This document shows, in pieces, positions 19,234 to 30,532 of a stretch of DNA of 64,000 bases. A program made the translations under genes and the position numbers. The notes below the pieces were generated by a model that saw nothing but the letters and a program-made list of their open reading frames with translations, had not been told where the DNA came from and searched no databases. Each line of letters opens with the position of its first letter. Within the stretch, counting starts at the first letter, position 1. The DNA lies in assembly GCF_000505665.1 (NCBI RefSeq), contig NC_023033.1:992001-1056000 (forward strand). Direction: 5' to 3'. Source of the DNA: Thermosynechococcus sp. NK55a (lineage in GTDB: Bacteria > Cyanobacteriota > Cyanobacteriia > Thermosynechococcales > Thermosynechococcaceae).

Positions 19234-20685
19234 ATGACACTGGATAGCCTCGATACCGTTGTTCTCTCCCGTTGGCAGTTTGCCCTCACGGCCATTTTCC
19301 ATATGCTCTGGCCAGTCTTGACGACGGGCATGAGTATTTATCTGGTCATCATTGAGGGGCTGTGGCTGAAAACCAAGAACCTGACCTACTATCACCATGC
19401 TCGCTTTTGGTCAAAGCTATATGTCCTCAACTTTGGCATTGGCGTGGCTTCGGGGTTGCCAATGGCCTTTCAGTTTGGCCTGAACTGGGCGCCCTTCTCT
19501 GAATCCGTAGGGGACTTCTTTGGTACCGTTTTGGGCTTTGAGGCCACCATGGCCTTCATGCTGGAAGCCAGCTTCTTGGGCATTATGATTTTTGGCTGGC
19601 AACGGGTACCCCCGGTGATGCACTGGATTTCGACCATCTGTGTTGCCTTTGGTGCCAACCTCTCTACCTTCTGGATTCTCTCGGCCAACTCATGGCTCCA
19701 GACCCCTGCCGGGGGCGTGTTTGTCGAGGGTAAATTCCGTGTTCAGGACTACTTCCAAGCGATCGCCAACCCCTTCATGGTCAAGAGTTTTGCCCACATG
19801 TTCTTTGCCACCCTTGAAACATCGCTTTTTGTGATTGGTGGCATTAGTGCTTGGTATTTGCTGCAAAACCGCCTGCCCAATTTCTTTACCAAATCCCTGA
19901 AGGTGGTGTTGGTCATGGCCTTGGTGATTGCCCCTCTACAGGTGTTTGTCGGCCACCTCAGTGCTGAGCAGGTCTATCACTACCAACCAGCCAAATTAGC
20001 CGCCATGGAGGCCCTCTGGGAAACTGTGCCAGCGGGTACCCCCGCAGACTGGAGTGTGATTGCCTTACCCAACGAGGCGGCAGAAATCAATACCTTTGAA
20101 GTGAAGCTCCCTGCTCTGTTGAGCTATCTACTGGAACTGAAGCCCAAGTTAGACGCCCCCATTCTCGGCTTGAAGGAGTGGGCACCCAGCGATCGCCCCC
20201 ACCTGGTTGGCCTGATTTACTATTCCTTTCGACTGATGGTGGCCATTGGTCTGTACCTCGCTGCCCTGGCAATTGTCACGATTTTTGTTTGGTGGCGCAC
20301 GGGTCTTGAGGGCGATCGCCTGCGCAATTACAAATGGCTCTGGTGGGGCTGGATTTTTGCGGGGCCCTTGGGGTACCTTGCGGTCGAAGCGGGCTGGATT
20401 GTGCGCTGTGTCGGGCGTCAACCGTGGATTGTCTATGGTCAGCTGCGAACAGCTGAAGCCGCTTCCGATTTACCCCCCCAAGTGGTGCTCTTTTCCCTCA
20501 GCGGCTTAGTTGCCCTCTACACCATTTTCTTCTTTGCGGCTCTTTTCTTTGGCAGTCGCATCATCCAAAAAGGCCCCAACGTTGCTTTACCAGTACCCGG
20601 CCAAGCCAATGCGGAAGAACTGGAAATTCGCATCAAATTGGCCCACCACCAACCCGATCGCCGTCCCCTAGAACCCCAGCAATAA
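19234..20685 (+). CDS. cydA: Cytochrome bd-type quinol oxidase subunit I
   Basis: Haem-carrying subunit of a terminal oxidase that oxidises plastoquinol and reduces oxygen. It is 483 residues and multi-spanning. The N-terminal helix with the haem-ligand His is RWQFALTAIFHMLWPVLT, followed by GVASGLPMAFQFGLNW and EASFLGIMIFGW. The loop region lacks the long E. coli Q-loop insertion, which fits the cyanide-insensitive oxidase (CIO) subtype. The frame extends back to 19105, overlapping gcvP, but the ATG at 19234 starts at the family's usual position. cydB follows 16 bases later. Confidence 0.93.
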   Translation: MTLDSLDTVVLSRWQFALTAIFHMLWPVLTTGMSIYLVIIEGLWLKTKNLTYYHHARFWSKLYVLNFGIGVASGLPMAFQFGLNWAPFSESVGDFFGTVLGFEATMAFMLEASFLGIMIFGWQRVPPVMHWISTICVAFGANLSTFWILSANSWLQTPAGGVFVEGKFRVQDYFQAIANPFMVKSFAHMFFATLETSLFVIGGISAWYLLQNRLPNFFTKSLKVVLVMALVIAPLQVFVGHLSAEQVYHYQPAKLAAMEALWETVPAGTPADWSVIALPNEAAEINTFEVKLPALLSYLLELKPKLDAPILGLKEWAPSDRPHLVGLIYYSFRLMVAIGLYLAALAIVTIFVWWRTGLEGDRLRNYKWLWWGWIFAGPLGYLAVEAGWIVRCVGRQPWIVYGQLRTAEAASDLPPQVVLFSLSGLVALYTIFFFAALFFGSRIIQKGPNVALPVPGQANAEELEIRIKLAHHQPDRRPLEPQQ

Positions 20686-20701
20686 GGAAATGGAAATTCC
20701 C

Positions 20702-21714
20702 ATGGAAACCAATCCCCTTGCCCCCCTAGAGCACTTTCTGCCTCAGGCGTGGTTTTTATCCTTGGTCTTTTTCTGTTTCTCTACATTCTACTGGATGGGT
20801 TTGACCTTGGCATTGGCATTCTCTCCCTCACCAGTAGCGATGAACGCCGCCGCAATATCCTCATGACCAGCCTTGGCAATGTTTGGGATGCCAATGAGAC
20901 ATGGCTAGTGCTGATGGGTGGCTCCCTATTTGGTGCCTTCCCTTTGGCCTATGCCACCATTCTCAATGCCCTTTACCTGCCGGCAGTGATTATGGTGGTA
21001 GGGCTGATTTTGCGGGCAGTCTCCTTTGAATTTCGCGAAAATGCCAATAATAAACGGGTGTGGAACCTTGCCTTTGGCATTGGCAGTTTCCTGGCGGCCT
21101 TGGGGCAGGGCTTTGCAGTGGGCACCGTGTTTGAGGGCATCAAAGTCGATGCTGCGGGTCACTTTGCCGGCAGCATGTGGGATTGGTTGACATGGCACTC
21201 CGTGTTGGTGGCACTGACACTGATTCAGGGCTATGTGCTGATTGGGTCAACCTATCTGATTTACAAAACCACAGGTGAGTTGCAGCAAACCCACTACCGC
21301 ACAGCCACAATTGCAGCCTGGACAACGTTTATCGGTGCTGTGTTGATTACCATTAGTGCCCCCATTTTCCATGAGCACTTGCGTGCCCAACTGTTTCAGC
21401 CTCCCCTGTTCTACATTTTTGCTGCAATTCCAGTTCTGGGTATCTTGCTGATTTTTCTACTGCTGCGTAGCTTACAAAAGCGTGAAGAAATCATGCCCTT
21501 AGTTTGGACATTTCTCCTGTTTCTCCTCTCATTTATTGGTTTGGGGTTTGTTATTTTTCCCAACATTATTCCTCCCAACGTCACCATTTACGAAGCTTCA
21601 GCATCTCCTAGTGCCCAAGTCTTTATGTTGATTTTTGTGGCCTTCTTAATTCCGATTATGCTGGCCTACAATCTCTACAATTATTTGGTGTTCCGTGGCA
21701 AAGTGGTGGCCTAG
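20702..21714 (+). CDS. cydB: Cytochrome bd-type quinol oxidase subunit II, split by a poly-T frameshift
   Basis: Second subunit of the bd oxidase, expected at ~337 residues with 8-9 membrane helices. The main frame from about 20749 encodes the diagnostic LLDGFDLGIGILSLTSSDERR, NVWDANETWLVLMGGSLFGAFP and TYLIYKTTGE, but it has only a GTG inside the first helix to start with. The expected N-terminus (METNPLAPLEHFLPQAWF, ATG at 20702 with an in-frame ATG at 20690) is in another frame. The two join exactly if the T5 at 20753-20757 had one more T, giving ...QAWFFILGLFLFLYILLDG. So the gene is either hit by a sequencing indel or truly frame-split. Confidence 0.85.
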
Positions 21715-22242
21715 GTCTTGTCAGGCAATACCGATTAAAACAGCCGATGCAGTTTTCTGGGTATTTGAGCGCCCGGCTTTGTGAGCTGGCTGAGGCAGTA
21801 TTGTTTGCCGGCATTAGGGAAACCTGCGCTGTTGATGATGAAAGGTACCGATTCATCCGAAAGGGATGATTCAGGCAGTGGTGAAAGCAGCGGGTTACGG
21901 GGGGTTACTCTCCTGATTTAACGTGATTTTTAACGTGATTGAGGAAGACTTTAGGGGACTGAAGTGAGGGCGGATGGATGCAGGGTCAAACCGTTCTATT
22001 GATGAGGTGATTCGCCAATTAGGGTGCTGGATAACGTCTCATTCTTTGTTGGAATAGCTATCAATGAAATAATCACAAAAAAATGGAAATAGCCTAGAAA
22101 GGGCTCAACCAGTCTCTCCAGCTTTGATAATTTCACATTCAGGTCACCGCGGGCTAAACGCTCCTAAGGGCCGAGCAGAGACGCGCCAACGCTCCCTGTG
22201 GCGAAATGTTATGTAGTCTAATGGCTAGTTTCAAACTGGATC
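21715..22242. other. 528-base gap without a recognisable gene
   Basis: No frame of convincing length is present. A short plus-strand frame near 21868-21918 (MIQAVVKAAGYGGLLS) looks coding-like and may be the end of a lost gene. There is no terminator or RNA gene that I can support. The stretch is more AT-rich toward 22030-22110 and runs into the 12-base tandem repeat at its right end. Confidence 0.4.
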
Positions 22243-22278
22243 AAAGCTAGTTTAAAAGCTAGTTTAAAAGCTAGTTTA
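22243..22278. repeat. Tandem 12-base repeat (AAAGCTAGTTTA), three perfect copies
   Basis: Copies lie at 22243-22254, 22255-22266 and 22267-22278, with degenerate flanking copies (GGCTAGTTTCAA from 22223 and CACTAGTTTA after 22278). The array ends 7 bases before the stop codon end of leuB, so it sits in the 3' flank of that gene. It resembles the short tandemly repeated sequences common in cyanobacterial intergenic DNA. No function is evident. Confidence 0.75.
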
Positions 22279-22285
22279 CACTAGT

Positions 22286-23371
22286 TTATTGGGTCAACTC
22301 CTTGATTAGGAGGTTGCCCATTTCGCGACAGCCCACAAGCGTGCAGCCCTCTGACATTAAATCGCCAGTGCGGTAGCCTTGATCTAAAACGGCAGTAATT
22401 GCCTCTGCGATCGCCTGCGCTGCCGCTGGTTGGTTCAGACCATAACGCAGCATCATTGCCGCACTGAGCACCATGGCGAGGGGGTTGGCTTTGTCTTGGC
22501 CGGCAATGTCGGGGGCCGAGCCATGAACCGGTTCAAACAGACCCGGCCCCGATTCCCCTAGGCTGGCGGAGGGAAGCATGCCAATACTGCCGGTGAGCAT
22601 GGCAGCAATATCGGAGAGAATATCACCAAAGAGGTTACTGGTCACAATCGTGTCAAACTGTTTTGGGGCGCGCACCAGTTGCATTGCGGCATTGTCCACA
22701 TAAAGGTGCGTTAGTTCCACATCCGGGTACTCAGCACTGAGGGCCGTCAGGCGATCGCGCCACAGTTGGGAAACTTCAAGGACATTGGCCTTATCCACAG
22801 AGCAGAGTTTGCCCTGCCGTTTGCGAGCGGTTTCAAAAGCAACACGGCCAATGCGATCAATTTCCGTGGCGGTATAGGCCATCGTATTCACCCCTCGCTG
22901 CTCACCCGTTTCGGTGGTGAAAATACCGCGCGGTTGACCAAAGTAAATGCCACCCGTCAGTTCGCGCACAACCATGAGATCCACACCGGCAATCACTTCC
23001 GGCTTGAGGGAGGAGGCATGGAGCAGTTGGGGAAACATTTGGGCGGGGCGTAAGTTGGCAAATAAACCTAGGCCAGATCGCAGGGCAAGTAATCCTGTTT
23101 CCGGGCGCAGATGACGGGGTAGGCTATCCCACTGGGTTCCGCCAATGGCAGCTAAAAGCACGGCATCACTTTGACGACAGGTTTCCAGCGTTGCTGCTGG
23201 CAAGGGTTCCCCCATAGCATCAATGGCGCAGCCCCCCACAAGGGCAGGAACAAAGTCAAAGTTCAGTTCAAAGCGAGGGGCGATCGCCCGCAACACCTCA
23301 AGGGCAACAGCCGTAATTTCTGGACCAATACCATCCCCGGCCAAAACAGCAATGCGATAGGTGGTTGCCAT
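22286..23371 (-). CDS. leuB: 3-isopropylmalate dehydrogenase
   Basis: NAD-dependent oxidative decarboxylase of leucine biosynthesis. The start [19 protein letters not shown], the substrate segment [32 protein letters not shown], and the metal and NAD elements [17 protein letters not shown] and [18 protein letters not shown] are all present. It is 361 residues, full length for the family. It stands alone: no leuA, leuC or leuD nearby. Confidence 0.97.
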   Translation of the reverse strand: MATTYRIAVLAGDGIGPEITAVALEVLRAIAPRFELNFDFVPALVGGCAIDAMGEPLPAATLETCRQSDAVLLAAIGGTQWDSLPRHLRPETGLLALRSGLGLFANLRPAQMFPQLLHASSLKPEVIAGVDLMVVRELTGGIYFGQPRGIFTTETGEQRGVNTMAYTATEIDRIGRVAFETARKRQGKLCSVDKANVLEVSQLWRDRLTALSAEYPDVELTHLYVDNAAMQLVRAPKQFDTIVTSNLFGDILSDIAAMLTGSIGMLPSASLGESGPGLFEPVHGSAPDIAGQDKANPLAMVLSAAMMLRYGLNQPAAAQAIAEAITAVLDQGYRTGDLMSEGCTLVGCREMGNLLIKELTQ

Positions 23372-23428
23372 GCCTGTCTCAAAATCACCGATCTTCTAAT
23401 CTACACCAGCAGCGGTCTTCCCTTGAGG

Positions 23429-24358
23429 CTATGGGGAGAGATAGCCATCCGGTAAAATCGCCTCGCTCATATCTACGGCACTAAGATCAACACCATTGAG
23501 GCTGGCACCGGTGAGAATCGCTTCAATGAGATTGGCTCCCCGGAGATCCGCACCGCTGAGATTTGCACCCATCAAGTTGGCGCCAATGAGAATGGCAGAG
23601 CTGAGATGGGCTCCCCGCAGCAGTGCTTGAGCAAGGCTCACCCCCCGCAAATCAGCTCCAACAAGATTGGCTTTGTCTAGACAGGCATGGCGTAAATTGG
23701 CTTCTTTGAAGGCCACTTCGCGGAGATTGGCTTCCTCAAGGCGAGCACGACGCAGATTCGCTCCGATCAAAATCGCCCGCTCTAGATTGGCCTGCTGCAA
23801 ATTGGTGCCACTGAGATTGGCGCCCCGTAAATTGGCCTGCAGGAGTTGACTTTCCCGCAACACCGCATCCGTGAGATCGGCACCCCGCAGGTAGGCTTCA
23901 GTTAAGTTGGCACGGCTGAGGTTGGCACGCTCAAGTTCAGCAAGGGTCAGATCCGTGAGCGTCAAGTTGGCATCCCGCAAAATTGCTTCACTGAGTTGAG
24001 CACCGGTGAGATTGGCCTCACTGAGATCGGCATTGGCAAGGTTGGCACGGGTCAGATCTGCCCCTGTCAGGTTGGCCTTGCGCACAGACACCCAGCGTAG
24101 ATCGGCACTGATTAAAATCACACCCCGCAGATCAGCCCCCCGCAAATCCGCTTGACTGAGATTCACACCAGTAAGAATTGCCCCCCGCAAATCGGCCCCT
24201 TGCAGATTCGTACTCTGGAGGGCAGCATCGGTGAGGTCGGCCCGGGAAAGATCAATGCCCGTTAGAATACAGCGGCTCAGGTTAGCACGGCGCAAGCGTA
24301 CCCTCGCAAAGTCGCGATCGCCAGCGCTATAGCGTTTCAGTAAAACATCAGGTTCCAC
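23429..24358 (-). CDS. Pentapeptide-repeat protein
   Basis: A 309-residue protein made almost wholly of A(D/N)LXX pentapeptides, for example ADLRGAILTGVNLSQADLRG, from about residue 20 to the end. Such repeats fold as a right-handed quadrilateral beta-helix. There is no signal peptide or membrane segment and no second domain. Some members mimic DNA and protect gyrase; most cyanobacterial ones have no known role. It starts with GTG, preceded by a short N-terminal cap (VLLKRYSAGDRDFARV). It lies 57 bases upstream of leuB on the same strand. Confidence 0.9.
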   Translation of the reverse strand: MEPDVLLKRYSAGDRDFARVRLRRANLSRCILTGIDLSRADLTDAALQSTNLQGADLRGAILTGVNLSQADLRGADLRGVILISADLRWVSVRKANLTGADLTRANLANADLSEANLTGAQLSEAILRDANLTLTDLTLAELERANLSRANLTEAYLRGADLTDAVLRESQLLQANLRGANLSGTNLQQANLERAILIGANLRRARLEEANLREVAFKEANLRHACLDKANLVGADLRGVSLAQALLRGAHLSSAILIGANLMGANLSGADLRGANLIEAILTGASLNGVDLSAVDMSEAILPDGYLSP

Positions 24359-24428
24359 AGTCGTTGAGTCACGTCCTTAAGTAGCAGCTCCAGGTCTAGT
24401 TTCAGGGTTCCCCCAGCATTCGCTGAAC

Positions 24429-26030
24429 CTACGGGAGTGAAGTGGGTTTTAGGCGAATTCGAGCGATGTAGTGGGTAAACCGATTATCCCGCACATGACT
24501 GGTGATGCCTAGGGCAGCAAAGGGTTGGAGCGATCGGACCACCTCAGGGGCCAGTTCGGGCAAGAGTAAGTTATTTTGCAATGACCCCAGGTTACTCAAA
24601 TTCAGGTAAAACTGTGTGTCCTTGGGCTGGGGAAGTACCGCACGGTAAAGGGGAGAGTCGGCAAGGGAGCGCTCAGGCCGGCGACTCATATCCATCAGAG
24701 GACCGAGTCCCAAAAAGAGGATCTGGTCATTGAGCCAGCCGTGCTGCCCCACCGGCAAACCCGGGGGAATGCGCCAAGTAATGAGGGGTTGGGGGTCTGT
24801 TGCTGTTGGTTGCACTTGCCACCGCAGGCGATCGCGAATTTGGGTATCGAGTTGGCTAAGGCTTTGGCTGGCTTGGGGGCGATTGCTCGTCTGAGCCAGA
24901 AAAAGCAAACTAGGGGCATTTCCTAGGTTGGGAACGGGCACAAAGGCAGCGGCAAATTCACCATCCATCCAAGGCACAAAAGTCTGTTGCCAATCGAGGC
25001 CAGTGAGATCTTTAACCGTGCTGGCGATCGTTGCTTTGACCGAGGCGGGGGTATTCTGCCATAAATGCTTGAAGGAGCCTGTACTGTAAAAAGCAAGGGT
25101 TGTTTCAGGCACAAGACGGCTGAGTTCACGGCTTTGACCTTCCCTGACTAAGGCTTGATTCTGCTCAGGGCGCCAAGTCACTGCCTCCACTGCAATTTGC
25201 TCAGGAGTCATATCTGCGGTGAGCACGATCCCTTGCAGTTCCCGTGGCGGCTCAGGCAGATTTCCCTCAGGAGCAGCCATCTGACTGGCTAAAAAGGTGG
25301 GCAAGTTCAAGTAGAGTTCCACCAGGGGGCGGTGATTGGATAAGCCTTTGATGGCCCGTTGATAGGTGGGCTGACTGGCAATGCCGTTGTTGGCTTGGGC
25401 AGTGGCAATGACTTGTTGCAGGGCGCTCTGGTGCTGACTCCAGACGATGTAGGCGTGGTCTTGATGCTTGAGGAGAGCGATCGCGCCACTGTGGGGGTCA
25501 GGGAGAATTCCCTTGGCTCTAAAAATTTTCACCCCATTGATTTCTGTGATTGGTTCGCCAATCACCCTTTGCAGGAGTTGCTCCCCCATCGGTACATTCA
25601 GCGTTGGCACAACCCAAATGTAGGGCGGCACTGGCGATTCCTTGACCGATGCCGGGGTAATGGGCAGCAGCACAAGGGTGGCGCGATCGCCAATCAAGGG
25701 GCGCACGTCCTTGAGGTAATCCAATTGCGCCAGATTCACCCCCTCTGGCGAGAGAGGATCATAGGTGGGGTTCAACCACGGCTGGGCTTGTAGTAGGCCA
25801 CTTTTGACAAGGGCTTCCCAAGGCTGGGGATCCGTGGGTAAGGTGAGGGTCAATAGGGCATTATTGGGGGCGAGCGCCATTCCAGGGGCAATTGGACGTT
25901 GACTGAAGCGTTGCCATAGGAAAACCCCGGCCGCAGCGGCTGTCCCGACAATGACCACGGCGACACCACCCACCAACCAAGGGCGAACTCGAAGGCGGGA
26001 GCCCACAGAAGGCTGCGATTGTGTAGTCAT
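24429..26030 (-). CDS. DUF3352-family membrane-anchored protein
   Basis: A 533-residue protein with one N-terminal membrane segment (about residues 18-38, [19 protein letters not shown]) and a large domain presumably in the periplasm or lumen. The first part ([20 protein letters not shown]) and the closing part ([19 protein letters not shown]) match the cyanobacterial DUF3352 family, whose function is unknown. Its ATG overlaps the stop of cofH by 4 bases, so the two are probably translated together, though no functional link is evident. Confidence 0.82.
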   Translation of the reverse strand: MTTQSQPSVGSRLRVRPWLVGGVAVVIVGTAAAAGVFLWQRFSQRPIAPGMALAPNNALLTLTLPTDPQPWEALVKSGLLQAQPWLNPTYDPLSPEGVNLAQLDYLKDVRPLIGDRATLVLLPITPASVKESPVPPYIWVVPTLNVPMGEQLLQRVIGEPITEINGVKIFRAKGILPDPHSGAIALLKHQDHAYIVWSQHQSALQQVIATAQANNGIASQPTYQRAIKGLSNHRPLVELYLNLPTFLASQMAAPEGNLPEPPRELQGIVLTADMTPEQIAVEAVTWRPEQNQALVREGQSRELSRLVPETTLAFYSTGSFKHLWQNTPASVKATIASTVKDLTGLDWQQTFVPWMDGEFAAAFVPVPNLGNAPSLLFLAQTSNRPQASQSLSQLDTQIRDRLRWQVQPTATDPQPLITWRIPPGLPVGQHGWLNDQILFLGLGPLMDMSRRPERSLADSPLYRAVLPQPKDTQFYLNLSNLGSLQNNLLLPELAPEVVRSLQPFAALGITSHVRDNRFTHYIARIRLKPTSLP

Positions 26031-27208
26031 TGCCTTTCTCCAACGGGATTGTAAAGGGTTGTCCGCTGTCGCGGGGTTCGCCCCAAGGAGTGAATCGCTG
26101 CCACAAGCTCCCCTGGACTAACCCCCATGCCCCCCTGTGCTCCGGCCACTGATGTAATATGTTCTTCCATCAAGGTTCCCCCCAGGTCATTGCACCCCCA
26201 GTTCAGAGCCATTGTTGCCCCCCTAAGGCCTAGTTTGACCCAACTGGGCTGATGGTTGGCAATCCACTGCCCTAAAAAGAGCCGCGCCACTGCCGTCAGC
26301 ACCAATGTCGGTAATAACTGCGGTTGGTGGCGTCCTACCCATTGTCGCATTGCTTTGGGGGCAAGTTCCCCAACGTAGGGCAGCAGGATAAACTCGGTGA
26401 TACGGGCGGGATAGTTGTGTTCTAAAGCCTTTTGCTGAAGTTGCTGTAGGTGTTGTAGGTGAGCCACTTGATCCGCTGGCGTTTCAATATGGCCGCAGAG
26501 CATCGTACTGGTGGTCCACACCCCCAAGCGATGGGCAGTCTCCACAATCTCAAGCCAAGTGGCGGTGTTAATTTTCTCAGGGCAGATTTTTGAGCGCACG
26601 GCATCCACCAACACTTCCGCCGCGGTCCCGGGCATGGAGTCTACCCCAACTTCGTGGAGGGCGGCAATCACTTGGGCATAGGAGCGGCCATCCTCACGGG
26701 CAATGAATTGAATTTCTTGGGGCGAAAAGGCATGGAGATGGATCTGGGGAAAGGCTGTTTTAATTTCCCGCACCAGGCATTGGTAGTAGCGCAAACTGGA
26801 GCCGCCTTCCTTGGCGGCCGGATTGAGTCCCCCCTGCATACAGATTTCTGTAGCCCCTTGGGCAACTGCATCAGCCACTTTGCTCAGTATCGTTTCAATG
26901 TCGAGCCAGTAGGCATCCCCAGCGGTGGCATCGCGACGAAAGGCACAAAAGGCGCAGTGTTGCTCACAGATATTGGTGAAGTTGATGTTGCGGTTAATGA
27001 CATAGGTCACAGTGTCTCCCACCTGTTGCTGGCGCAGGCGATCGCTAGCAACTTGCAGTGCCCTCAGCGGTGGGGGCAATGGTTCTTGAGGATCGCTGGT
27101 TGCAGCTATGGGAAGGGCGGTTGTCAAAAGACTGAAGGCCTGCTGGGCAGAAATGCCATTGTTAGTCAGAACCTCCTCTAGCTGGGCGATCGCCACTATG
27201 GTGTGCAT
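26027..27208 (-). CDS. cofH: FO synthase subunit 2 (CofH), radical SAM
   Basis: Radical SAM enzyme that condenses tyrosine with a ribityl pyrimidine on the way to the deazaflavin FO, which serves as the antenna of some cyanobacterial photolyases and as the precursor of F420. The iron-sulfur motif [12 protein letters not shown] is clear, followed by [27 protein letters not shown] and [11 protein letters not shown]. The frame extends to 27244, but the ATG at 27208 gives a usual N-terminus. The partner CofG is not in the window. It is divergently arranged with the CcmK-like gene. Confidence 0.92.
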   Translation of the reverse strand: MHTIVAIAQLEEVLTNNGISAQQAFSLLTTALPIAATSDPQEPLPPPLRALQVASDRLRQQQVGDTVTYVINRNINFTNICEQHCAFCAFRRDATAGDAYWLDIETILSKVADAVAQGATEICMQGGLNPAAKEGGSSLRYYQCLVREIKTAFPQIHLHAFSPQEIQFIAREDGRSYAQVIAALHEVGVDSMPGTAAEVLVDAVRSKICPEKINTATWLEIVETAHRLGVWTTSTMLCGHIETPADQVAHLQHLQQLQQKALEHNYPARITEFILLPYVGELAPKAMRQWVGRHQPQLLPTLVLTAVARLFLGQWIANHQPSWVKLGLRGATMALNWGCNDLGGTLMEEHITSVAGAQGGMGVSPGELVAAIHSLGRTPRQRTTLYNPVGERQ

Positions 27209-27304
27209 AGGACGGACTCCACCTTCAGGACATTGGGGCAGCACTTTTATAGCTTAACCCCACTTCTTTTCTAAAATATGGAAAACGAGGAAGGGGTAAG
27301 GGTG

Positions 27305-27607
27305 ATGGCAGCAGAAGCGGTGGGCATGGTGCAGGTCTTGGGGTACCCGGCAGCCCTTGCTGTAGCCGATACATTGGTGAAAGCCGCTCAGGTCACCCTT
27401 GTCAGTTGTGAGGGGATTGGTGCAGGTTACTGGACAGTGGTGATCCGGGGAGAGGTGGCGGCTGTGAATGCGGCGGTTCGAGCAGCGCGATCGCTCAGTG
27501 GCCAGGCAGTGATCTCTCATCAGGTGATTGCTCGTCCCGATGGCAATCTGGAACAGGTGCTGCCCATCGGTGTCCCTCACTTGCCACCTGAGGATTTTCT
27601 GCTGTGA
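27305..27607 (+). CDS. Bacterial microcompartment shell protein (BMC-H), divergent CcmK paralogue
   Basis: A 100-residue hexamer-forming shell protein of the carboxysome family. EAVGMVQVLGYPAALAVADTL, KAAQVTLVSCEGIGAGYW and VVIRGEVAAVNAAV align with CcmK proteins, and the segment ARPDGNLEQVLPIG matches the CcmK end. It lies away from any ccm operon, as CcmK3/K4/K5/K6-type paralogues do. The pore loop reads GIGA where CcmK1/K2 have KIGS. An upstream ATG at 27278 is in frame, but the ATG at 27305 has a purine-rich GGGGTAAGGG before it and gives the usual start. Confidence 0.85.
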   Translation: MAAEAVGMVQVLGYPAALAVADTLVKAAQVTLVSCEGIGAGYWTVVIRGEVAAVNAAVRAARSLSGQAVISHQVIARPDGNLEQVLPIGVPHLPPEDFLL

Positions 27608-27675
27608 GGCGGGCAGCCTATCCGCAGCCCTCCTCTATGCACTTAACCCTACTTACTTAATTAACGCTCTATCAT

Positions 27676-28071
27676 TCACTGGGATGCCTGCAGTTGCTTC
27701 ACCTGTTCGGGAGTGAGAATTGTTAGCATTTCAACACGGGTATCCTGCATCACTTTCGACAACTGTGTTTTTTGATCGGGGCGCAGGGCAACCAAGTTCA
27801 TCGCTTCACCGGTGGATTTCCCCTGTTTGATGGCGTTGCGAAAGATGCGCTGTTGGTCGCGATCCAGGATCTTGAGGATGCGATCGTTGGTGCGCAGTGT
27901 GAGCCGCAGTACTGCCTGTTTTTGCTCAACACTGAGATTGAGTTTTTTCATTTGCTCAGCGGTCAGTAGTCCGCCACTGGTTTGAGCCACAACTGGGGGG
28001 GGAATGGTTGCGCCACTGATGCCTACCCCAAGGGCGATCGCCACCATCCATCGCTGAATATTCTTTTTCAT
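27676..28071 (-). CDS. Small secreted protein, Spy/CpxP-like helical
   Basis: A 131-residue protein with a clear signal peptide (MKKNIQRWMVAIALGVGISG, ending near VVAQ) and a mature part predicted to be all helical. Motifs such as LTAEQMKKLNLSVEQKQAV and LTPEQVKQLQ resemble the LTxxQ repeats of Spy/CpxP periplasmic chaperones. The similarity is motif-level only, and the protein is shorter than Spy. It lies 36 bases downstream of gun4 on the same strand and could be part of that transcript. Confidence 0.65.
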   Translation of the reverse strand: MKKNIQRWMVAIALGVGISGATIPPPVVAQTSGGLLTAEQMKKLNLSVEQKQAVLRLTLRTNDRILKILDRDQQRIFRNAIKQGKSTGEAMNLVALRPDQKTQLSKVMQDTRVEMLTILTPEQVKQLQASQ

Positions 28072-28107
28072 CCCTAGGCCACTCCTGCTACGATTGCTAT
28101 CCCCATT

Positions 28108-29319
<1,212 letters not shown>

Positions 29320-29336
<17 letters not shown>

Positions 29337-30189
29337 GAAATAGCCCTTGGGGCCGCACTAAAAGCACCGCCATCATGATCACGAGGGCAACAGCCAGCTT
29401 GTATTCAGAAGGGATTATTAGTGTACTCATCTCTTGAGCAACACCAATAATCAAGGCGCCAGCGATCGCCCCGTAGGGATTGCCAATGCCACCAAGAATC
29501 ACACTGGCAAAAAGGGGCAAGATCAAAAACCAACCCATGGTTGGCCGCACAGCGGTCATCAGGCCATAGAGACCCCCGGCCGCCCCCGTGAGCACCCCTG
29601 CCAAGAGCCAAGTACACAGCACCACCCACTCAACATCAATCCCAGAAACCCGCGCCAAGTCGAGATCATCAGCTACAGCTCGCATGGCTTTGCCTACCTT
29701 GGTGCGTTGTAGGAGCAAATGCACAGTGGCGATCGCCACCACCGCCAAAATCATTACAATCACCTTCGAGTAAATAATTTTCACACCCCAAAAATCAAGG
29801 GCAGGCATGACTGGTAGCCGATAGGTTTGGTTTTCACTGCCCCAAAGGAGAATCACGGCATTGCGCAGCAGAAATGAAAGACCAATGGAAATAATAATCA
29901 GAGTTGTTGAGGTTGCGCGGCGATCGCGCATCGGCTGCCACAGGAGCTTCTCACTCAGGAGCATCAACCCCGCCGTCCCCAATCCCCCAATCACCATTGA
30001 GAGCCAAATATTCAGTCCTGTTGCATTGGCTACCAATGTCAGGTAGGCTCCCACCGTCATGAAATCACCATGGGCAAAGTTGGGCAGGCGCAAAATCCCA
30101 AACGTGAGCGTTAAACCCACGGCTGCAAGGGCAATAATACTCCCCACCGCCAAGCCATTAACAAAAAGTTGAATCAGTTGAATATCCAT
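29320..30189 (-). CDS. Branched-chain/neutral amino acid ABC transporter permease (LivH type)
   Basis: A 289-residue inner-membrane permease of the LivH family with about eight hydrophobic helices. AVGLTLTFGILRLPNFAHGDF at the N-terminus and PLFASVILGGIGNPYGAIAG near the C-terminus are diagnostic. In cyanobacteria the counterpart (NatD) works with NatA, NatC, NatE and the binding protein NatB to import neutral amino acids; urea transport permeases (UrtB) are related but longer. The ATPases and binding protein are not in this window. First gene of the livH-nucleotidyltransferase-gun4 run. Confidence 0.88.
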
Positions 30190-30532
30190 GAACGATTGCG
30201 ACTAAAATTTTAGGAAGTGCAAAGTGGACAACGCCTGTTCATAGAATAGCGATCAGAGGAGTCTTTTCAGGATACCTTTTTCTCTGATCAAGAAAATTAC
30301 TCTTCTCTGAGAAAACTCAAAGTTAAATAGTAGATTTTATCACGCCTTAAACTAACAAAATGTAGCGATAATAACAAATAATAGTACGGATTTCCGAAGT
30401 TTCAGGTAGGGATTTACCCCCTTGGTCTTTCTCAATGAGATTGCGTACCGTTGAGGCAGCCATGCTACTGAGTCAATCGCGCGATTAGCATCAAGGCATC
30501 GGTGACGAACCGTATTGTTCGAGGAGGCTTGT
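30190..30532. other. 343-base intergenic region with an inverted repeat
   Basis: Divergent control region between livH and a GT4 gene. It contains a perfect 8-base inverted repeat, GATCAGAG at 30251-30258 and CTCTGATC at 30282-30289, and a direct repeat TTCTCTGA at 30280-30287 and 30303-30310. A strong Shine-Dalgarno site GAGGAGG lies just before ATG 30533. No tRNA or open frame is present. The inverted repeat could be a regulator site or a hairpin in the 5' leader. Confidence 0.4.
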
